From Phallusia mammillata (taxonomy: Eukaryota > Chordata > Ascidiacea > Phlebobranchia > Ascidiidae): DNA of 64,000 bases. A program made the translations under genes and the position numbers. Position 1 is the first letter of the stretch; each line of letters begins with the position of its first letter. Below the pieces are notes generated by a model. It was not told where the DNA came from, made no database searches, and was given only the letters and a program-made list of their open reading frames with translations. This document shows, piece by piece, positions 1 through 12,769 of the stretch. The stretch is taken from NCBI GenBank assembly GCA_003260075.1, contig QLIY01000296.1:80130-144129 (forward strand). The letters are read 5' to 3'.

Positions 1-2324
1 AAACTACCCGTCTCATACATATGTGGAAGGCTTCTTCACATGGAAACCCTGTGGATATAACAAGAAATTATATTGCTTTTTAACAGTAACATCAGGTTAC
101 CTTAGAAATCTCCGCTAAAATACAGGCAACTAATTGGTTACAAAAAAAACGAAACATTTTTATCGCCATTTTGTTTGTAAGCCGAACGAAGTCATGTGAT
201 TTTTATCGTCATGACAATTTTGCACGCCCTAACAAACGTTTTCAACCGAGATTATAGTGACAGCAATTATTATTAGTGTTTACAGCTTCGTTGAATACGC
301 CTATACGTGCGTGGGAAACGTTTTTGCTGAATTAAGCAGCTATGTTTGCAGAAAAAATCCGATTAGCGCAATCAACAGGCATATTCACAGCAAACACATG
401 ATTCACTGTAGTCAATAAAACATTGACGTGTCGATTTTTGAGCGTGAGAACTCATAATAAATCCCTCTTTAATGCAAAGTCATCACAATACGTAACAACA
501 GGTTACAGCAAAGAATAAGCTTTTTGTCCGGATAATCCTTAATAATCCATAAATCCATAAATGAAGGTATTCTCGTTTTTGTACGGAAAGGTAAAGGCCT
601 AGATAGCAACGGTTCATGCGAATTTTTGACCCTGAAATATATTGTAAAAATCAACATGGGATAAAAGCAACAAAACTCATTGACAAAACACAATACGCTG
701 ATAAATCGATTAGGTTTTGTGTAGAAGTTCGTTGATTTTTATCATCCAAATTTTAAGTTCTCATTTTAATACAAGACTTGTAAGGAACAAAATATTAGAA
801 AATGCTTAATAGTATACAGAGCTAATTTTTCCCCAAATCCTTAGTTTGTAAAAAAAATCGAAAATTTTACTGCACGTTATAAATTGAAAAAACGCAGTAA
901 AGGTTTTAACCTTGAAAGTTATTTGCTTCCAAAAAACTTACCAGGTCGCCTTTTTGCATCTAATGGAGAGTTAACACTCTATTATACTGTTCTTCGGAGA
1001 AATGTTTTTGCTTGTGTGTCACGAAATTTCTTAAGCATGAAAACTATTTTATGCAGTTATTTTTTTCTTATCCGTGGTAATGCGGTGGTAATTGGTTTAA
1101 GCGAAAATACTGATTTAAATTTTGTTGAAAACAACATGTCCTTTCGGAAGAAAATGTACATCAAACCTAACTGAACTCTGTCTAAATACCATAAGAAAAC
1201 AAGTTTTAACAAAGCCTTATGAAAGCAATGATGCTTATAGCCTTTATATGTAAAATAATCAGGACACAGAAATAAACTTCGTTATGGGTCTTACCTTGTG
1301 CAAAAAATCTTAAAAGTATTTTTTACCGTAGGGTTTGCGGTAAGTGACTTTAAGCGCACTACAAATTTGATCAAATTGATCGCATATAGAACTGTCGAAG
1401 AGCAATTTAGCGAATAACTCAGCTTTATCGACTTCGGGTCCAGCGCTTATTGGACAATTACATTTCTTTCAAAAACAAATTCGCCCGTAATGATGGTCAC
1501 CGACCAAAGTTTCCTGGAAAATACACTAAATTGATGTGTTTCGGCGTCAGATGAGCAGCAGACAAGTCTTCCACTAACATTTCATTTTGCACATGATGTA
1601 GCTTATAACGAAAACAAAGCTTAGTATGGTGCAAAACAGCTGTACAGTGGAGTTAATTCGCGCACCTAAAACTTCAATTGCTCCAAAAAGCTACATCTAC
1701 AAATGTGGAAAAAACGCTACATGGCAATTTTGCAACACTGTGTGTCCTCTACGTGCGTATTTTATCTAGTTTAACCACCACGGTACCTTTTCATCATGTA
1801 AAAGAAAATGCCTTGCAACAACTTGGAATTTTGTAATAGTGGGGTTTAGAACGACTTACCTAAAATTGTTCGAAATCGTTATTTTTTTCAACTGCACGCT
1901 GTTGCCAATCCATTGTCAAAAGGGAGAATGTTTTGGGACAAATTTAAAATACCGTTTATTGCAATCAAAAGAAAGAAAACAATATAGGCTCTGTAAAGAA
2001 TTGAACTTGTTTGAAAAAGCAGTAAAGAAGCAGAGGAACATCAGCAAATCAATAAGCAGTACTGTTAGTTGTTTTTTTCAAATAAACTGGTGGTCTCATT
2101 TCTGCATAAAACCGACAGCGATTTACAGCATCAATTTACTATCAATTATGTCTAGGAATAACAGGTAATTCTAAACAGAAGCTTTGTTCACAGCATTCGC
2201 TAGTGTCAAGTATATCAGTTTTTCAACATAACATCTTTTTATGAAATATGATTGTTTGGATCAAAGAAAGGCAGAAAAAAAGTAAAACGATTTTGACTCG
2301 GATTTCGGTATATTGAAGAAAAAT
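1..2324. other. AT-rich intergenic DNA, no gene recognised
   Basis: Stretch without a convincing exon on either strand. The open frames are short, AT-rich and lack splice sites or protein-like composition. The only site I would flag is an exact CGTGGGAA (CSL/Su(H)-type octamer) at 310-317. Confidence 0.5.
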
Positions 2325-2633
2325 TCAATTACAGTGGATAAAATTAAGCGCATCACGAATATATTTTTTACTGGTGATAAAGACAGCAAACGAAATAAAT
2401 TGTGCATTAGTGTAAAGAATTCTATTTAGATTAAACAGTATGGCAAAACATAAAAAAAGAGCTGACCAATTTACCCCCCCCCCAAATTCAATTACAGTGG
2501 ATAAAATTAAGCGCATCACGAATATATTTTTACTGGTAATAAGACAGCAAACGAAATAAATTGTGCATTAGTGTAAAAAGTTCTATTTAGATTAAACAGT
2601 ATGGCAAAGCATTACAAAAAGAGCTGACCAATT

Positions 2634-2668
<35 letters not shown>
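2325..2668. repeat. Local duplication joined by C runs
   Basis: A ~150-bp segment (attcaattacagtggataaa...) is present at about 2327-2473 and again from about 2486, separated by a 9-C run at 2474-2482. The second copy ends in a C run of about 32 nt (2637-2668) that abuts the Hes last exon. The copies differ by a few substitutions and indels, as two alleles would. I read this as an assembly join, not a biological tandem repeat. Confidence 0.7.
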
Positions 2669-5600
2669 TGGCGTTCCCACTGACGAATCAGAACAATCCC
2701 CGTCCATTTCACGACTTGCGCTTGACGTTGTACTTGCCGGTGGGGAATGATGTGATTCCATAGTCTCGGCGCAGCCTGGGTCACAGTCCTCATTTGACTT
2801 TCGTTTTTCTGTTTTAGTGAACTCAGTTTTGCTTTGCGTTCTTCGGCGCTTTTTCAGCGGCTCCGCACTTAACCGTATCGTTTCGCTATGTGCGCATACG
2901 TGGTTGGGGTGCGTGTAGACGTTGTTGTTGTTTAAACTTTTTTCGCTTTGTTGCACCATGTTTTTTGTCTCCACATGGGATAAGCAAAAATCTGTTGAGC
3001 AATGCTTATTCGGGGAAGGTCCCTTTTCCATACCTTTCGGTAAAATTTCTCGATGGTTAGGGGATTTTTTAGTTCCAAAAGTCGTATTCTTTCCGAGTTT
3101 CCCCCCCCCCGGTGTTGAATGAAGTACGGCAATTTGCGGCTCTGAAGTAGGCGTAGATACTGCTGGGGGCTTAGGTGCGATATTTGCTGCAAAGACATAT
3201 GTATTTTATAAAGCGACAACAGGCTTTTCGTCACACACTCAAATATGCATATGAGTGTCCACATTTGCTTAAATTACTTAACCAATCAGAGGGATTCAAG
3301 TAGCTAAAATACTTACCATTGTTAGACGAATTTGAAATTGGAACATTCGGTTCCGGACCCCCCCCCCTTTTTCGGCGGCTCCGCACTTAACCGTATCGTT
3401 TCGCTATGTGCGCATGCGTGGTTGGCGGGCGTGTAGACGTTGCTGTTGTTTAAACTTTTTTCGCTGTGTTGTACCATGTTTTTTGTCTCTACATGGGACA
3501 AGCAAAAATCTGTTGAGCAATGCTTGTTCGGAGAAGGCCCCTTTTCCATACCTTTCGGTAAAATTTCCCGATGGTTAGGCGATTTTTTAGTTCCAAAAAT
3601 CGTGTTCTTTCCGAGTTTGTTGCCATCGCGGTCGCCTTTATTCGCTTCTCCTGTTTTGCCTGTTGACATTGGTACTGTTTCCACAAAATGAGGGGTTCCC
3701 GATAACGTTGTCAAAAACGCTGTCGTGGTTCCACCCCCGATCTGCGGCACAAGAACGGCGATATTCCCGCTGTCAAGACCCCCGATTGCCGATGTTAGTT
3801 GCGTGCCTTCGGCCAGAACTAGTGAGGGGGCATAACGCCGAGGCGGTGTTGAATGAAGTACGGCAATTTGCGGCTCTGAAGTAGGCGTAGATGCTGCTGG
3901 GGGCTTAGGTGCGATATTTGCTGCAAAGATACATGTATTTTATAAAGCGACAACAGGCTTTTTGTCACATTCAAATATGCGACCATATGGGTGTCCGCAT
4001 TTGTTTAAACTGCCAATCAGAGGGACTCAAGTATCTGAAATACCCACCATTGTTAGACGAATTTGAAATTGGCACATTTGGTTCCGGGAATCGAACTCGG
4101 ATTTGTTGATTGTGACCGTTTTGAAGTATAGGGGAAGGAAATGACGGAACTTCCAAACCGAGACCCGACTCATCGAATAAGTTTGATTGTGACTGAATAA
4201 ACGAACAAAAAAGTCATATTAAAAATATTTACTTTCTTTAGGTATTTTAACAAAAAAAAACCATTCAAAAAGTGGAAATACTTGGTTTTGTTTAAAATAA
4301 AGATCACGGAGTAAAGACGCTACTGTACATTATTCTTCTTGAAAAAACAAGTGAATGAGCAACAGTGTAATTGGTTGTTCTCTATCGTGACGGCAATGTT
4401 AAAACAAGAGTAGATATGAACATGCCGTATAGCAGTTTCAGATCAGTTTTATTGCTTGTTCAATAATAAACAGTTGTATATCACTTACTTGAATAGATTG
4501 CAAGCAGGATCCCAGATGACTTAATAATCTCGTTCTTACGTCCACAGTTACACCTTCGCACGTGCTTAGAAATTTCATCACCTCGTTTCGACACTCGCTA
4601 AATCCAGCTCGATATTTATCAACAATGGTTGGATCGATGCTGAGATTAACTAAAATATATTGAAGTGTTTTTGTTATATTGTGACAATGTGGCTGAATGG
4701 AATTTTAGTCTAAATAAACGTAAAACTAAAACCTACCCGACAATCGTTGTCTTTCTACGTTTTTCAAGTATTTTACTGTCATTTCAAGAATGTCAGCTTT
4801 CTCCAGTTTTGAATGTCGGGTACTCTGTCAGAGTAAGTATCGAGTTACATTTGCAAATAAATAACAACACTTCATTTTCAACAAAAACTGATCATTCCGA
4901 TAGGAAGAAGACCACTTTTTAAAGGGAGACGATGTAGTGTTGTCAAGTCATGCTATGACAGTCGTTTACCGTTTAAGCCAATAAGAGAGGTAAAGTTATC
5001 AGCACTGGACATCGTGGCGACAAGGGCGGACATTAAAATGACACCCTCTAATAGCTGTCAACTCTCTCAGCTGTCTAGCTATTTTGAATTGAAATGCCTT
5101 AGCTATTTTTGCAGCAGAGGCAGGAAACAGTCGAAAATTGCGCACAGTTTCTGATTTCGTTTTCGATGTATGATAAGAACAGGCTGGTTTTAAATTTTAT
5201 TGTGGAGTTTGAAATCGAATTAGTAAATTGACTTTTTTGTCCCTAACAGCTTGTCAAGTAGTTTCTATCATTTCAAGCAAGTTAAAATGAAATTTGGAAA
5301 TTTTACATTTGCACAAGTTGTCATCTTTCAAGAAGGTAAGTACTGCTCATTAGAAAAAAATGACTCAAAAAGCGATCAGATGAATCCCACCCCTATCGAC
5401 TACAGTTTACTCAAAAATACTCACATCTTTCTTCAGCGCTTCCAGGAGAATAGACTTGAGTTCATTGAGGCTGCTGTTGATTCTCGCTCTTCGCCTCTTT
5501 TCCATGATGGGCTTAGACGACTGCAAATATGCCAAAGTCAAATTAATCAAGGCGTTTCGGGTTCATGCCATTACCTTCAAGTTTTCTAAGATACTGTTCA

Positions 5601-6700
5601 CTTGATTAATATTTTTCGGGTCTCGTTTGTTGACACAATCGCACTAACTCCCCCCCCCCGCCTCTTTTCCATGATGGGCTTAGACGACTGCAAATATGCC
5701 AAAGTCATATATTAATCAAGGCGTTTCGGGTTCATGCCATTAGCTTCAAGTTTTCTAAGATACTGTTCACTTGATTAATATTTTTCGGGTTTCGTTTGTT
5801 GACACAATCGCACTAACCGCTGCGGAAAAGGCAATTTTCTGCAAAATCGATCAATTTTGGAGGATTTGTGTCCAGCAGAAGCAAATTTAATTGACAGGAT
5901 GATATCACTTGCCGTAAACAAGTAGTATTAACTTTTACTAATCGATATCAAAGGGCAAATTGCTGAGGTCGGATTCTCAGTGCGAGATACGATCTTTATG
6001 GGCCGAACTTCCAAAAGTCGACTCGCATGTTTGACAATTCAATTGCGGTAAAGATCGAAGGCCGATTTGTCAGTGACATTTTTACAGAATGCAGGTTTAT
6101 TTTGAAGTTACTGATAAAATGACATTACAACTGATAGAGATACTTGAATTTCATGAAGAAACTCAATGTAATTGTCCTGTTTTCAATTACTAATAAACGA
6201 GGCAGGAAAATATACAGTATCACTTAACCTAACTTACCTAACTTTACAGAGTAACTAACTTTACAAAAATTACAATGGAGAGCATTGTTTTGTTTGTTAT
6301 TTGATTTAGCCTCTTTGCACATTTTTGGGATGCGTTTAATATGCATAAATTTGCTAATGACGTACTAAAAATGACGTTATTTGAGAGATTTATTTGGCTT
6401 TAACTTCGACGGTATTAAAACATTTGGAAAAGGTCGGTTTAAAATAACAAATTAATTTGAAATTGGTTATCTAATGGCATTGTTTGTTGGAGATAAAAAA
6501 TGTTACTGTCTTAATAAAATCAGTTTGTCTTAGCAAATATACACTTCCGTCCTTCAACACACAAAAACATAACAAAGCCAGAATAAAATGAAGAACAAAA
6601 CGGTTTTTACCTTTCGTCTTTCGGCGTAACTGCTGCCCACCGAGCTGTCTGCGTCACCAGTTTGAGCTTCATCACTTGATGACATACTGTCTGGCTGCAT
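2669..6700 (-). CDS. Hes: Hes/hairy-type bHLH-Orange transcriptional repressor
   Basis: DNA-binding repressor of the hairy/enhancer-of-split family, typically a Notch effector in the nucleus. Exons (minus): 6700-6611, 5520-5425, 4824-4737, 4649-4489, and a last exon from about 3920 (or 3903). Exon 1 encodes the N-terminus starting [12 protein letters not shown]. Exon 2 gives the basic region and helix 1, [20 protein letters not shown], with the family-specific proline. Exon 3 gives helix 2 ([17 protein letters not shown]). Exon 4 gives the Orange domain ([31 protein letters not shown]). Phases join cleanly for exons 1-4 (145 codons). The exon 5 acceptor is ambiguous by 17 nt. The last exon is present twice in pieces: 3369-3920 holds its first part, and 2669-3100 overlaps it and adds a basic [12 protein letters not shown] and Ser-rich tail (2669-2867). 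The C-terminal WRPW Groucho motif is not seen; the frame runs into a C run at 2637-2668, where sequence is probably lost. At least ~395 residues. Confidence 0.93.
3101..3368. repeat. Second copy of Hes exon 5 start, bounded by C runs
   Basis: The sequence between the C runs at about 3101-3110 and 3358-3367 repeats about 3845-4080 (the start of Hes exon 5 and its upstream intron) with allele-like differences, for example one codon change in the exon. The order of pieces (exon end, run, exon start, run, whole exon) cannot be a functional gene. It is best explained by two haplotypes joined in series. Confidence 0.75.
5640..5820. repeat. Partial duplicate of Hes exon 2 and its upstream intron
   Basis: After a short C run (about 5651-5659) the sequence repeats about 5495-5640, including the 5' part of Hes exon 2 (cctcttttccatgatgggct) and its acceptor. 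The copy lacks the rest of the exon, so it is not an alternative exon. The copies differ slightly (caaattaat versus catatattaat). Confidence 0.75.
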
Positions 6701-8897
6701 GATATATATGTTGCTTGTGTTTACTTCAAGACAATTACAAAAGTTTTTTCATAACGGTACCCTAGGTGTCTGCAAAAACCACAGATGTATGAAAATCAAA
6801 TGTACGTAAACCAGTGTAAATTTGTATTCACGAAAGAGACATTACTTGTCGCAAGTTTTTTAGGTATTTGATCGAAAGTGTGTGTCATGTGGCGTATTTG
6901 TCTTGGGAAATTGGCATATGTTTTGTTCTGAAAGTGCCTGAGTAAATATCCGACACTACGCCGAGGACTAAAATAACCAGACATTTCGTCTGAGCTTCAG
7001 TTTATTAAGATACCTTAACGCTACGTAAGTTGTTATGGTAACTTGAAAATGTCAGAACAACGTTATCAATACCGAGGGCTAATGAATGATTTTCTGGGGA
7101 ATTAAACGCAAACACATACTCCCTGGAAATCAGTGTCTTACTTTCGTCTCCGGTTGGACTTGATTTTCGTAAACGTATGGCCCCACTTAACTTTTTTGTT
7201 CCCTTTTTACACAAAATCCGTGCACAAATTAGTTGCATTTACGCCGCCATTTTCGTCCTTTTTCTCGCATCGCCTAAATTGGATAGATTGTTTTGGTGAA
7301 CAATTGTTAGTAGCCCAAACCTCACTGTTATTTGAAAAAGTTTGCTTTGCATTAAATCAACATGTTGGCGCCAAAATGTAACAGAAAAACTTTTTTTAGA
7401 ATAGAATAAAAGCAGGTACATATTTTACATTTATATTCATAAAATTTTAAACTCTAGTATTGTCTTCGAAACAGTATTTTTTTATTTAAACCTACGCGTT
7501 CTCATAATAACACTCTGCACACCTTTCTCTTAGTTACAGATATCGGCGACTATTATTAACTGACATTTTACAAACACCGGACCTGACATTTAACTAATTT
7601 TGTCCTGTAAACCATCTTACTTCAAAGCACGTATTTTTTTCCTGCTTTAAAACACTTTGAATATTTGCAATCAACATACGATGCCATCTACGTAGTCTAT
7701 GCATAACTGATTCTCGGCAAGGACCAAACTTTCTAACAAAATGACAATCCCAGTGGCACGAACTCGAAAGCATCCTGCCCGTGAGTTCTCGAGTTACGAC
7801 TCGCGTGGCCCACTCGGCGTCGCACGCGCCCCTGACGCCTGACCGAGAAGAAGGCTAACTTTTCTTTCTGCTGGCCTGTCGTCGTGAATACGAGAGCCAC
7901 GCGACCTACACGAGCCACTGACGTATGTCGTAACTGATTCGGAATGTCGCCGGGATTGTGCAACCGGGATTGGGAAAAACAACTTTTATCCTACGTTGTA
8001 AAATCATTACTTTCTGATTTCCAAAAATCGTTGTTTTACAATCTTGCCGTCAAAGGCCCCAACGGTAAAAGTAAATTATTTTTAGTGTATTTAGTATAGT
8101 TAAGTTAATTTTTAGTGTAGCATGTTGACTTACCTTATGGTTTTATTTTATGTAACAATTACGTCTTTAATAAACTGCTATTGTAAAAAGGACACCATGA
8201 GCGTTTACTAAATTTATTACTAAAGGTATATCCAACATATCCATATTGTCGATTTGCAACTTAAACAGATATCAAATTGAGCAGCTAAGATAAACTTACA
8301 TTCATAACTGGTTATTTACGATTAACCATTAAATCAAGCAGCAAATTGTGACGTTCACTGTTGGCGCGAATGTATTGTTCGAATAGGAAAGGCGCCATTG
8401 TTTTACGATAAGGTGGGGTCTCCCGAACTGTCGGTCTGTGCCTTTTGTGTATTTTTCCCACGCTTTCTTGTCATTCTTTGTGAACTCGCTTCAAGCCATT
8501 CCGGACAATCAATCGTAAATCGTTCCAACTCGATCCGCCATAAACGCCTTCTTAATCGGGTATTAATGCCGACTGGACCAAGGGGCAATAATGTGAATAT
8601 GGTTCCGTTGAACCTAAAGGGCTAATATTTGCTGTAGAGGAAGGTGCACATTTTTTAGGCGGCGCCCTTAAGAGTGCATTTAAGATAAGTTTGCCCCCGT
8701 TTATGTCCTTTTGATTTGAAAACAAACATAAAACATGACCAAGTTAAATAAATAAAGTTGGGACAACTGTTGTAGTGATAAACATTGTTTCAATTACCAT
8801 GTATATTATTGCAAATGTTTATTGCACTGATTTTGAATACGTAAATATGCAGTTTATAATTTGCCTAACTCATATTTTTCTGCCAGTAGCTTGTAGA
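6701..8897. other. Hes upstream region with two GC-rich islands
   Basis: No exon could be joined here. Two blocks (about 7740-7980 and 8350-8700) are clearly richer in G+C and CpG than the background. They carry short open frames on both strands, none with convincing splice context. TTCCCACG (the CSL/Su(H) octamer on the other strand) is at 8455-8462. These blocks lie 1-2 kb upstream of the Hes start codon, so cis-regulatory modules are as likely as exons. Confidence 0.35.
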
Positions 8898-8949
8898 CAG
8901 GGCTACCACTCTGGTTTGAATGAAATAATCTAGTTTGACCTCAAACAAT

Positions 8950-8990
<41 letters not shown>

Positions 8991-9426
8991 TAGATTGAAA
9001 AACAAAACATTCAAAAATATATCTAAACATAAAATAAACCAACTTACGTGATGCCCCCCCCCCTTGAAAAACAAAACATCCAAAAATATATCTAAACATA
9101 AAATAAACCAACTTAACGTGATGTATTAGCCAAACAACAACGCACATGAAGGTTTTTAATATAAGTTGATCTATATTTGATTCTAAAGAAGCTTACTTCT
9201 TCCTTTTCATCACTCTATTTTTTCTGTTACAGTTATAACATTTTAACTTTTAAGCTTTTGTGGTTATCTGGGTGGAATATTTGTAGGCTTGTACTGTTCC
9301 TACGGTCTTTACAAACGTTAAAACCTATCTAGATTTTATAGCCATCATCTAGATCCAAAATTTTACATCTAGGTTTAACCAAAACTATCCAGATCTAGCT
9401 ATAAAATATCTAGAGTGGCAGCCCTG
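8898..9426. mobile_element. hAT-type MITE, TIR CAGGGCTACCACTCT, TSD CTTGTAGA
   Basis: The left end reads CAGGGCTACCACTCT and the right end AGAGTGGCAGCCCTG: inverted termini with one mismatch. The 8 bp on each side are identical (CTTGTAGA at 8890-8897 and 9427-9434), the target-duplication length of the hAT superfamily. No transposase is encoded. Inside are a 40-nt C run (about 8951-8990) and a second short run near 9054-9063. The second run separates two near-identical copies of a ~60-bp segment, so the element's true length is shorter than shown. Confidence 0.8.
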
Positions 9427-10425
9427 CTTGTAGATTTGCATTGCAAACTTGTCAATGCAGGATCCACTATTACGTCATAGTTGTAACAATAGTTTTGAAT
9501 TCTAAAGCTCATAGTTATAATTTCATCACAAAGGGCTATTACAAAATTTTACCAGTCACTTTGTGCGCAACATGTGGAAATGCAGTCATGTTTGTAATGC
9601 GAGTTTTAATCAAAATGTGCATTTGTTACAGAAGTTTCAATCATGCAGATGTAGCCCTTCCAAGCCCAGAAATCATGTGTCATTGCTCGTTAGGAAGTCG
9701 GCCGAAGTGCAATGTGATCGATCTTGTGAACAGAAATAAAATATGTGTTAAATAAGGTGAATTAAATTTGGTGAACACTTACATTACTTGAATCAAAAGC
9801 AGCTTAATAATGTTGAAAATTGTTGTAAGCATTGTTGTATTCATAATTTTATAAAAGAGTGCCGTTGTATTTAGAAGGTTAATAATGAGCGTTACATTGT
9901 TACCATTAGGACTTTACCAGCAGGAACGTTGTGAATGAATCGATCTTATAGTAGAAAAAGACTGCCGAAACTTCGTTCTTTTTTAATTGTTCCTGAAAAT
10001 TATAAACATACTTCAACGTACTGTGTGCTTGAATGGTATTAGTATAAATAAATTTGTTGTACGTATCAAATCCAACATGTTATCCAACCCTACGGTAATA
10101 TAAGTCAGGTGCCAAATCTTAATGAAACAGGAGATAATTTATCTTGGTCAAATATTCGTGACTAAACCTCTGACGTCGGTGCAAGTGAATGAAAGTTACT
10201 GTTGGCACAATTGGAGTGCAGCCTCCTATATAGAAGGCACTATGCCTAGTTATCATTGGCAACTGGGTTTATTTTGCAATTTACTAAGGCATTTTTCGCA
10301 CTGGGCACGTCCGTCAAACAACAAGCGCAGATAGTGTGTTCCATCATTTATCTTTATTGCTAGATGTCTGATGATTCGTAATATAGCCTCAGTCACGTAA
10401 CACTACTCCAAAAACGGCTTTGGGT
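9427..10425. other. Intergenic, no gene recognised
   Basis: AT-rich sequence with short unsupported open frames. The 104-codon plus frame at 9441-9755 has no splice support or recognisable domain. Confidence 0.45.
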
Positions 10426-11487
10426 TTAAGCAAAACTGCTACAGTGCTGTTTTCTGCGTAGGAGCCACCCATCAGTTTGCTTCCAGTCAAGCTTGAGAAA
10501 ACATAGACAGGTATTCAGATGTCTGGCAGTCCACACTAGACAACCGCGAATTATCATTTGGGTCGCAGCTGTATAAACAAGTAAAATTTTGGCTTCATTG
10601 GGCGTGCACAGATTATTTCTGTATCTCATTCAAAAGCAGTCTCAAGTGCCTTCGCAAAATTTAAACACTTGCCCGTTTTGTGTTTTTTTTAAGTAATTAA
10701 ATTGCATATTCAAATAAATTCTAATTTTCTATGGCAATCATTCTCGTGTGTGGTCCGAGAGATTTCCGAGTGTGCAGCGAATTTGTTTGCAAGGTACAAT
10801 CTTTACGTCTCGACTTTTACCTTTTAGGCTGATCGTATTGGGGTCTACATTTTTCTAACGCATCACATAAGAAGTGTATTCCCATTTTTTTTCTAACGCA
10901 ATAATTACTGCAAAATTATATTTTGTTATGGTGTTGCAAGTCTACAAAGTTAAGAGGCTGGTCTGTGATTTTGTAGTTTGCAAGTATTTGTAGCCTATTC
11001 GTAGGCGTGGCACGGATATAGCTGTAAAATTAATAGATTGACAATAAAGCACAATACAAGGGGAGTATTAGACATACCTTTCCCACGCTTGCTCTAAAAA
11101 TAAAATATTGGCCTCCAACAACTTTTTTTCCTCAATAGGCCGGTAAGCCGCAAAATATCCGAAGCGTTGACAATCACGCTGAGCTTTTGGGCTTTGTGTT
11201 CCAGTGAACCTGAACGGCGGCAGGGCGTAAACAACACGCGCCGGAACTGGCACATTTCGACGATAGCAATCCGCTTGAATTCGACAACTTCGCCCAGTGC
11301 ATTGTGTGTCTTTCCCACGACCAGGCCGGCGCACGCTTTGCTTTAGCTCGTATGTGCGTGTTACGTCATATCTGTCCATGCAGGGGGCAATGCCAACCCA
11401 AACTTTTGCGCAACACCCTTTTAGCATACAATCGATAGTGCCGCCGGAATAGCATCGTTCGAATTCGCACCCGTTTGAATGAAACAA
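10426..11487 (-). CDS. Candidate two-exon end of a Cys-rich protein, unrecognised
   Basis: Two minus-strand open segments join in phase. The upstream segment (11487 or lower, to 11078) ends ...LFLEQAWE + AG before a GTATGT donor. The downstream segment (10618-10426) follows a TACAG acceptor and continues RNNLCTPNEAKILLVYTAA to a stop. The upstream block is much richer in GC than its surroundings and encodes many cysteines (GCEFERCYSGGTIDC, KGCCAKVWVGIAPC, QCTGRSCRIQADC). The 5' boundary is unclear: an acceptor at CTAAAAG inside the block would shorten it. I do not recognise the protein. The open frame could also be chance in a GC-rich regulatory island. Confidence 0.35.
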
Positions 11488-12292
11488 AAACTATTTTATT
11501 GTTATCTTTGTATACCTGCCTGTCGATATAACAAAGCACAAACGGACTCCAAAGCATGTGTTTGCGTTTTATCATAATGTTCTGCTTTGAACAGCAAAGA
11601 CAGCATTTGTTAATTAACTACCCAATTTAAAGTTCCTCTGGACAACACACGTCGTAAATAGTTATAATTTAGCAATTTGTTGTTTACATTACATTACAAC
11701 AATGTGTATTAATGTTATATTTAACATCGTCATGGTGGTAACGTCACCCAACACAATTCAACGCAGCTATAATAATAAGACATTTGTAGTGTTGGCAAAA
11801 ACACGTTTACGACAAAATATGTCATGTGCCGTGTTCTAGGTCTCATATATGATGACACACGAAAGGTGTTAATTTGTGTGACACAGTTTAAACTCCGCCC
11901 AAATCCGCGTTGTCATGTGGTATGGAATTTACACGTCGCTAATTGCTTTACAAACAGGTAGAGCACCAAATAGTAAACAAGTTCTGCATGCATGTCGAAA
12001 TTAATGGGTAGCCAACTCGACAAGTAAATTATTTGCCCTCTTGACCCCGCTAAATGTGAATTCTTGTTAGTCATTACAAAGCATGCGAAACATGTTAAAC
12101 ATCCACCGACTCCATTACTTAGTTTGGGGCAATCTCAATAAATGACACACATTTTTTCGCAAATCCTGCAGCACAGTTTTTCCGCTGGCTGTGGGCTAAA
12201 TGTATTAATAGCGGGACATTGAGTGTGTTTCTTTGACAGATAACCTTCCCACGAAAGGTCTTGCGATATATGACTTATATGTTTCATTTCAG
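11488..12292. other. Intergenic, no gene recognised
   Basis: No supported exon. An exact TTCCCACG octamer lies at 12246-12253. Confidence 0.4.
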
Positions 12293-12529
12293 GTTCTAAA
12301 ATATTAATGCGGCGTCATTCTCGCACTCACACAGTTGAAGTTTTCCACCGCCAAATCAATTATTTATTGCAACGAACCGTTGTGATTGGCACGAATGTAT
12401 CGATATTACAAACCGGGGAAAAATGTAAGTTTCGACAGCAAATGAATGCCATAAACGACGGCCGTATTGCATTCCACATATTGGAATTTGTTGAAACATT
12501 GCCAATGATCAAAGTACACAATCATAGCC
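12293..12529 (+). CDS. Possible isolated internal exon, unknown
   Basis: An open block of 237 nt sits between a good acceptor (tttcatttcag) and a strong donor (gtaagtaac), both in phase 1. It would encode about 79 residues beginning SKILMRRHSRTHTVEVF. I could not find partner exons on either side, and the frame meets a stop if the donor is not used. Treat it as a candidate only. Confidence 0.25.
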
Positions 12530-12769
12530 GTAAGTAACTTAAAACTGCCCATGCCGTTGTGTTAAATTGTTACCAGTCACGCATTTCAAGCAAGACTCTA
12601 AACTATAATCCTCCGCGCCCCCGTCTTGTTTGTCTGAATTTGCCAGGTGCAAACTTTCACTTCAAGAAATTTCGCAGCTGTTTTTTTCATCTTTGTTTTA
12701 TTTGCTACGTATTTGCGTACGCAGGTAAAACTGTGTGCCACAAAACACGAGACCGACTGGGGAGATAAA

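Noticed and set aside
5660-5820. An alternative Hes exon 2
   Set aside because: The second copy lacks the 3' part of the exon and its donor and begins at a C run, so it is a truncated duplicate.
11094-11318. Alternative minus frame beginning MGKTHNALGEVVEFKR
   Set aside because: Protein-like but shorter than the overlapping Cys-rich frame, and it does not join in phase to the downstream exon.
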